Shown here piece by piece: positions 58,881 through 64,000 of a stretch of 64,000 nucleotides of DNA. This stretch comes from Actinobacteria bacterium HGW-Actinobacteria-4 (GTDB lineage: Bacteria; Actinomycetota; Actinomycetes; Actinomycetales; Demequinaceae). Each line of letters begins with the position of its first letter. Position 1 is the first letter of the stretch. The notes beneath the pieces were generated by a model that was given only the letters and a program-made list of their open reading frames with translations, was not told the origin of the DNA and did no database searches. The translations under genes were made by a program, and so were the position numbers. The stretch is from assembly GCA_002841315.1 (NCBI GenBank), contig PHEW01000003.1:1-64000 (forward strand), read 5' to 3'.

Positions 58881-60224
58881 CTAGTGGTCGTGGTCATCGT
58901 CGTGGTCGTCGTGGTCGTCGTGGTCGTCGTGGTGGTCTTCGTCGTGATCGTGGTCGTGAGGCTCGATCACGAGTGCCGCGGTAGCGGTCGCCACAACCTG
59001 GGTGGGAACGTAGGCGAGATCGTAGGAGCCCATCACTTCCCAGGTCTCGAGGTTGACAACGACGATGCGCTCGCCGTCCTTGTCGGTGATGAAGGCCCAG
59101 TCGCCCACCACGGCGATGGAGGGCCGCACGGACCCGTGGCCCGGCTCCACCTCGAACGGCTCAAGAGCGTCCACATGGCCGGTCTCGGTACCAGAGTGAA
59201 CGTCGAAGCCCATCAGTTCGCCGTCGAGCGTGAGCACTAGGAAGTCGCCGCGCGCGTCGCGTGCCCCTGCGCCCAGCGGCTCACCCATCACCACGGGCGT
59301 GATGGTCTGGGACTCAATGTTGACGAGGCTGAATGCCTCGGACCCCCAGTTGCCTACCACCACCTCAGACGCGTTGGAGGGGTAGAACGTGCCTACTCGC
59401 ACACCGTCGGTGCCGGCTGGGTTGGGAATGAAGGTGCTGGACTGGTCGTGGGTGTCGATCGCGAGTACGCCATCAGCACATCCAAAGAAGGCAGTGTCGC
59501 GAACGGTGACCTCACCGTGCAGGGATGCGCAGGCGTTGTCCCAGCGCGCGAGCTCCTGGCCGTCGGCTCCCACCATCACCACGGTGCTGGGCGAGCCCTC
59601 CGGTGGGGCTTCAGTGACCAAGTAACCCTGGTCCAGAGGCACGGCGACGCCATGGTGGGCCGTGTTAGTCGCGACAGTCTCGATGATCAACCCGCCGGCG
59701 ATCAGGCCGTTGTCGGTGAAGATGTTCACCGAACCGTCGCCGTCGTTGAAGATGGCGGTGCGGCCGTGGCTGCCAACCACGTGGACGGGGCGGTCGCCGC
59801 GAATCACATCCACTCGCAGCGCGGGTTCGCGGAAGTAATGGTGGAAGTGGTCTCCGTGCCCATTGGAGTAGGAGCCTGCGTCGAGTATTTCGGTAAGGCC
59901 GATGCTTCCTTGGGTGAGGAACACGTGGCGGTCGTCGGTCGCGACGGTCAGCCGGGGCTGCGCTTCGGTCGCGAACTTACCCACCGGCTCAAGGGTGCCG
60001 TCGTTGAGCACGTCGAAGACCTGGATGCCAGCTTCATGGGCGACCACAAGGCGCGGCTGCGCGACGTCGCTCTCGACGCTTGCGACGGCATCTACGGTCG
60101 GTTCAGGCGACGATCTGGGCGTCGAGGCGGGTTCAATCGCCTGTCCGCACGCCGCTAGCGTGAGTGCCGTGGCACCGGCGAGTAGGGTCAAGGGTAGTTC
60201 TTTGAGTTTGATAATCGTTTTCAT
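58881..60224 (-). CDS. AztD-like zinc metallochaperone lipoprotein with His/Asp-rich tail
   Basis: Lipobox LAACG; beta-propeller-like repeats; NGHGDHFHHYF; tail HDHDHDEDHHDDHDDHDDHDDDHDH. Confidence 0.8.
   Translation of the reverse strand: MKTIIKLKELPLTLLAGATALTLAACGQAIEPASTPRSSPEPTVDAVASVESDVAQPRLVVAHEAGIQVFDVLNDGTLEPVGKFATEAQPRLTVATDDRHVFLTQGSIGLTEILDAGSYSNGHGDHFHHYFREPALRVDVIRGDRPVHVVGSHGRTAIFNDGDGSVNIFTDNGLIAGGLIIETVATNTAHHGVAVPLDQGYLVTEAPPEGSPSTVVMVGADGQELARWDNACASLHGEVTVRDTAFFGCADGVLAIDTHDQSSTFIPNPAGTDGVRVGTFYPSNASEVVVGNWGSEAFSLVNIESQTITPVVMGEPLGAGARDARGDFLVLTLDGELMGFDVHSGTETGHVDALEPFEVEPGHGSVRPSIAVVGDWAFITDKDGERIVVVNLETWEVMGSYDLAYVPTQVVATATAALVIEPHDHDHDEDHHDDHDDHDDHDDDHDH
58884..58958. 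repeat. GTCGTGGTC/GTCGTG-type tandem microsatellite encoding the His/Asp tail
   Basis: gtggtcgtggtcatcgtcgtggtcgtcgtggtcgtcgtggtcgtcgtggtgg. Confidence 0.85.
60209..60223. promoter_or_regulatory. Candidate Zur box overlapping the aztD-like start codon
   Basis: TGATAATCGTTTTCA (reverse complement TGAAAACGATTATCA). Confidence 0.7.
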
Positions 60225-60334
60225 GTAGCACAGTAAACCACGAGTCCGCGGATGAGCAAAATCGAGGGATCCAAGGCCGGAGAAGGCGGCTTCGCCGGCG
60301 GCCGAGCGCCGCGCCAACCGGTACCGTGTGATGC

Positions 60335-61114
60335 GTGCGCAAACCCAATCAAGCTGGCCTTCTGCACGCCGAATCAGTCGCGCGCGCATCCGAGCGGCCT
60401 GACGGCGTGCTCCTTGATGTCGATGACACGCTGGTAGACACCCGCGGGGCATTCCGCCACGCGCTCGCGAAGATCGCAACCGAACACCTCCGCGCCGGCG
60501 TGGACCCCGAGGAGGTCGCGGACTTCTGGCGCCACGATCGTCACGACTGGTACCGAGCCCACACGCGCGGGGAGATCGACTACCGCGAGCAGCGCATGCG
60601 CCGCGCCAATGATCTCCACGCCGTGTTTGGCGGCCCCGCGATGGACGATGACGCCTACGACCTCTGGAACGAGGACTTCGAGCGCCACTTCCAAGAGGGC
60701 TGGCGTGCGCACCGCGACGCCGCGTCCTTCCTCGACGAACTCGAGGCATGCGGGATTCCCTACGCAGCGGTCTCGAATGCCGCGGTTGCGTACCAGACGC
60801 TGAAACTCGAGCGCTGCGGCCTGAGCCGTGTGCCCATGCTTGTTGGCGTTGACACCTTTGGCGTCGGGAAGCCTGATCCGCGTGTCTTCCTCGAAGGCGC
60901 CGCGCGCCTGGGAACCGACCCCCGTCGCACCGTCTACGTAGGCGACGAGTACGACATTGACGCCGTAGCATCGGCCGCTGCAGGACTGGTAGCGGTGTGG
61001 TTGGACCGTCCAGGCGCTCGCCGTTCAGACGTACCTGCGGACGCTGAGAGCAACCCCAACGTCACCAGGGTGAGTTCGCTTGCCCACATCCTGGAGGCGC
61101 TGACCTCCCGCTGA
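60335..61114 (+). CDS. HAD-family hydrolase
   Basis: LLDVDDTLVDTRG; AVSNAA; GKPDPRVF; YVGDEYDIDAVASAAAG. Confidence 0.88.
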   Translation: MRKPNQAGLLHAESVARASERPDGVLLDVDDTLVDTRGAFRHALAKIATEHLRAGVDPEEVADFWRHDRHDWYRAHTRGEIDYREQRMRRANDLHAVFGGPAMDDDAYDLWNEDFERHFQEGWRAHRDAASFLDELEACGIPYAAVSNAAVAYQTLKLERCGLSRVPMLVGVDTFGVGKPDPRVFLEGAARLGTDPRRTVYVGDEYDIDAVASAAAGLVAVWLDRPGARRSDVPADAESNPNVTRVSSLAHILEALTSR

Positions 61115-61196
61115 CAGGGCCGTGCGCGCGCCGGTTTGGGCAGGGCCCTGGGACGCGCTAAAGTAGTGCGTCGGCCCCGACTTCGGTCTGGGCCAT

Positions 61197-61268
61197 TGGG
61201 GTATGGTGTAATTGGCAGCACGAGTGATTCTGGTTCATTTAGTCTAGGTTCGAGTCCTGGTACCCCAG
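61197..61268 (+). tRNA. tRNA-Gln (CUG anticodon)
   Basis: TGGGGTA...TACCCCA acceptor stem; anticodon arm AGTGA-TTCTGGT-TCATT; GGTTCGAGTCC T-arm; CCA not encoded. Confidence 0.9.
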
Positions 61269-61276
61269 CAGTACGT

Positions 61277-61300
61277 AAGGCCCGCTACGGCGGGCCTTTT
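61277..61300 (+). terminator. Intrinsic terminator after tRNA-Gln
   Basis: AAGGCCCGC-TACG-GCGGGCCTTTT. Confidence 0.85.
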
Positions 61301-61406
61301 GCGTTGGAGGACGGCCAAGGGTCACAGAACAGTAACGATGCCGGAAACGTCCACCGGTGCTTGCTCGTTCGGCCGATGCTGGGGTCACCACTACCGAGAG
61401 GTCACC

Positions 61407-62141
61407 ATGAAGCGCATCACCACGTGGGGCGCCGCGGCACTCGCGGCAGCCGTCTTGCTTACCGGCTGTGCTGGCAACGCGGAGGCGCCCGCGGCATCGG
61501 GCGTTGTTCCGAGCGATTCCCTCGCTAGCGCCGCTCCCGTCATTGACGACCGCCCCCTCGAAGACCAACTGCGCACCGCTATCAACGCTCACGATGCCGC
61601 CCTTGTGGAAGCGCTCATCGCCGCGGGCGCGGATCTCGCCCACGACTACGGCCGGCGCATGAACCCCCTCCACCTCGCTGTCAACGCCCAGGACGCGGCT
61701 GTGGTCGAGGCGCTCGTGCGCGGCGGAGCTGACGTCAATGCGCCGATGGCCGGTGGCGACACCCCGCTCCTTCAGGCGGCCAACTTCAATGGCGGCGCGG
61801 TGGCGCGGGTGCTGGTCAGGGCAGGCGCTGACCCCACGGTGATGTCGGCCATGCCCTTCCCCGCGAGCCCGCTGCACCGTGCCGCGGGTCTCGACAACGT
61901 GGACGTGGTGGCGGCGCTGCTCGACGAAGGCGTTGCCGTTGACCTCGATCCCGAAGGCAACGGCGCCACCCCGCTGGTATTTGCGGTGTTCTGGGGTTCC
62001 GCGCAGAGCGCCGAGGTGTTGATCCTCGCCGGTGCCGATGTCACCTGGACCGATGACGAGGGCTACACCTTGCGAGCGATGGCTCGTGCAAACGGCTTCC
62101 CTGAGGTCGCTGCGATGCTCGAGTCTGTAGGCGCACCCTAA
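61407..62141 (+). CDS. Ankyrin-repeat lipoprotein
   Basis: Lipobox LLTGCAG; ANK repeats (NPLHLAVNAQDAAVVEALVRGGADVNAPMAGGDTPLLQA). Confidence 0.88.
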   Translation: MKRITTWGAAALAAAVLLTGCAGNAEAPAASGVVPSDSLASAAPVIDDRPLEDQLRTAINAHDAALVEALIAAGADLAHDYGRRMNPLHLAVNAQDAAVVEALVRGGADVNAPMAGGDTPLLQAANFNGGAVARVLVRAGADPTVMSAMPFPASPLHRAAGLDNVDVVAALLDEGVAVDLDPEGNGATPLVFAVFWGSAQSAEVLILAGADVTWTDDEGYTLRAMARANGFPEVAAMLESVGAP

Positions 62142-62158
62142 TAGCGTGCGCGGTCGGA

Positions 62159-64000
<1,842 letters not shown>

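Noticed and set aside
58884-58958. Possible CRISPR-like repeat
   Set aside because: Short in-frame coding microsatellite without spacers; no cas genes or CRISPR array in the window.
58881-60971. 696-aa minus-strand ORF
   Set aside because: N-terminal part is antisense to the HAD gene; signal peptide and Zur-like box place the start at 60224.

Overview
This looks like a high-GC actinobacterial chromosome window (Micrococcales-like by gene content and signals; not proven). It is mostly core metabolism with several accessory blocks. Main contents: (1) a CsoR / SHOCT / glutaredoxin / CcdA / thioredoxin operon with a CsoR-type operator; (2) VapBC, RHH-Doc and Phd-RelE toxin-antitoxin modules; (3) ilvB-ilvN-ilvC-leuB-ilvE behind a leader-peptide attenuator; (4) an alpha-galactoside ABC / GH36 / ROK operon; (5) an acyl-CoA synthetase, a DrrAB-like ABC exporter, and a TetR/MMPL divergon; (6) a second ilvE paralogue; (7) a five-gene restriction-modification-like island at 31.8-38.3 kb: DUF3883-type protein, C5 cytosine methyltransferase, SF2 helicase, PD-(D/E)XK-like protein, and a GHKL/MORC-MutL-like ATPase; (8) three paralogous ECF sigma / membrane-partner modules, whose partners share one N-terminal domain but carry different ectodomains (M15 D,D-peptidase, MltG-like lytic transglycosylase, unknown); (9) cimA behind its own Ile-rich leader peptide and terminator; (10) gltX, an AztD-like His-rich zinc protein with a Zur-like box on its start codon, tRNA-Gln and partial clpB. 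The strongest candidate for an undescribed system is the ECF trio, whose partners are fused to cell-wall enzyme domains. All calls come from reading the sequence and translated ORFs by eye; no searches were run.
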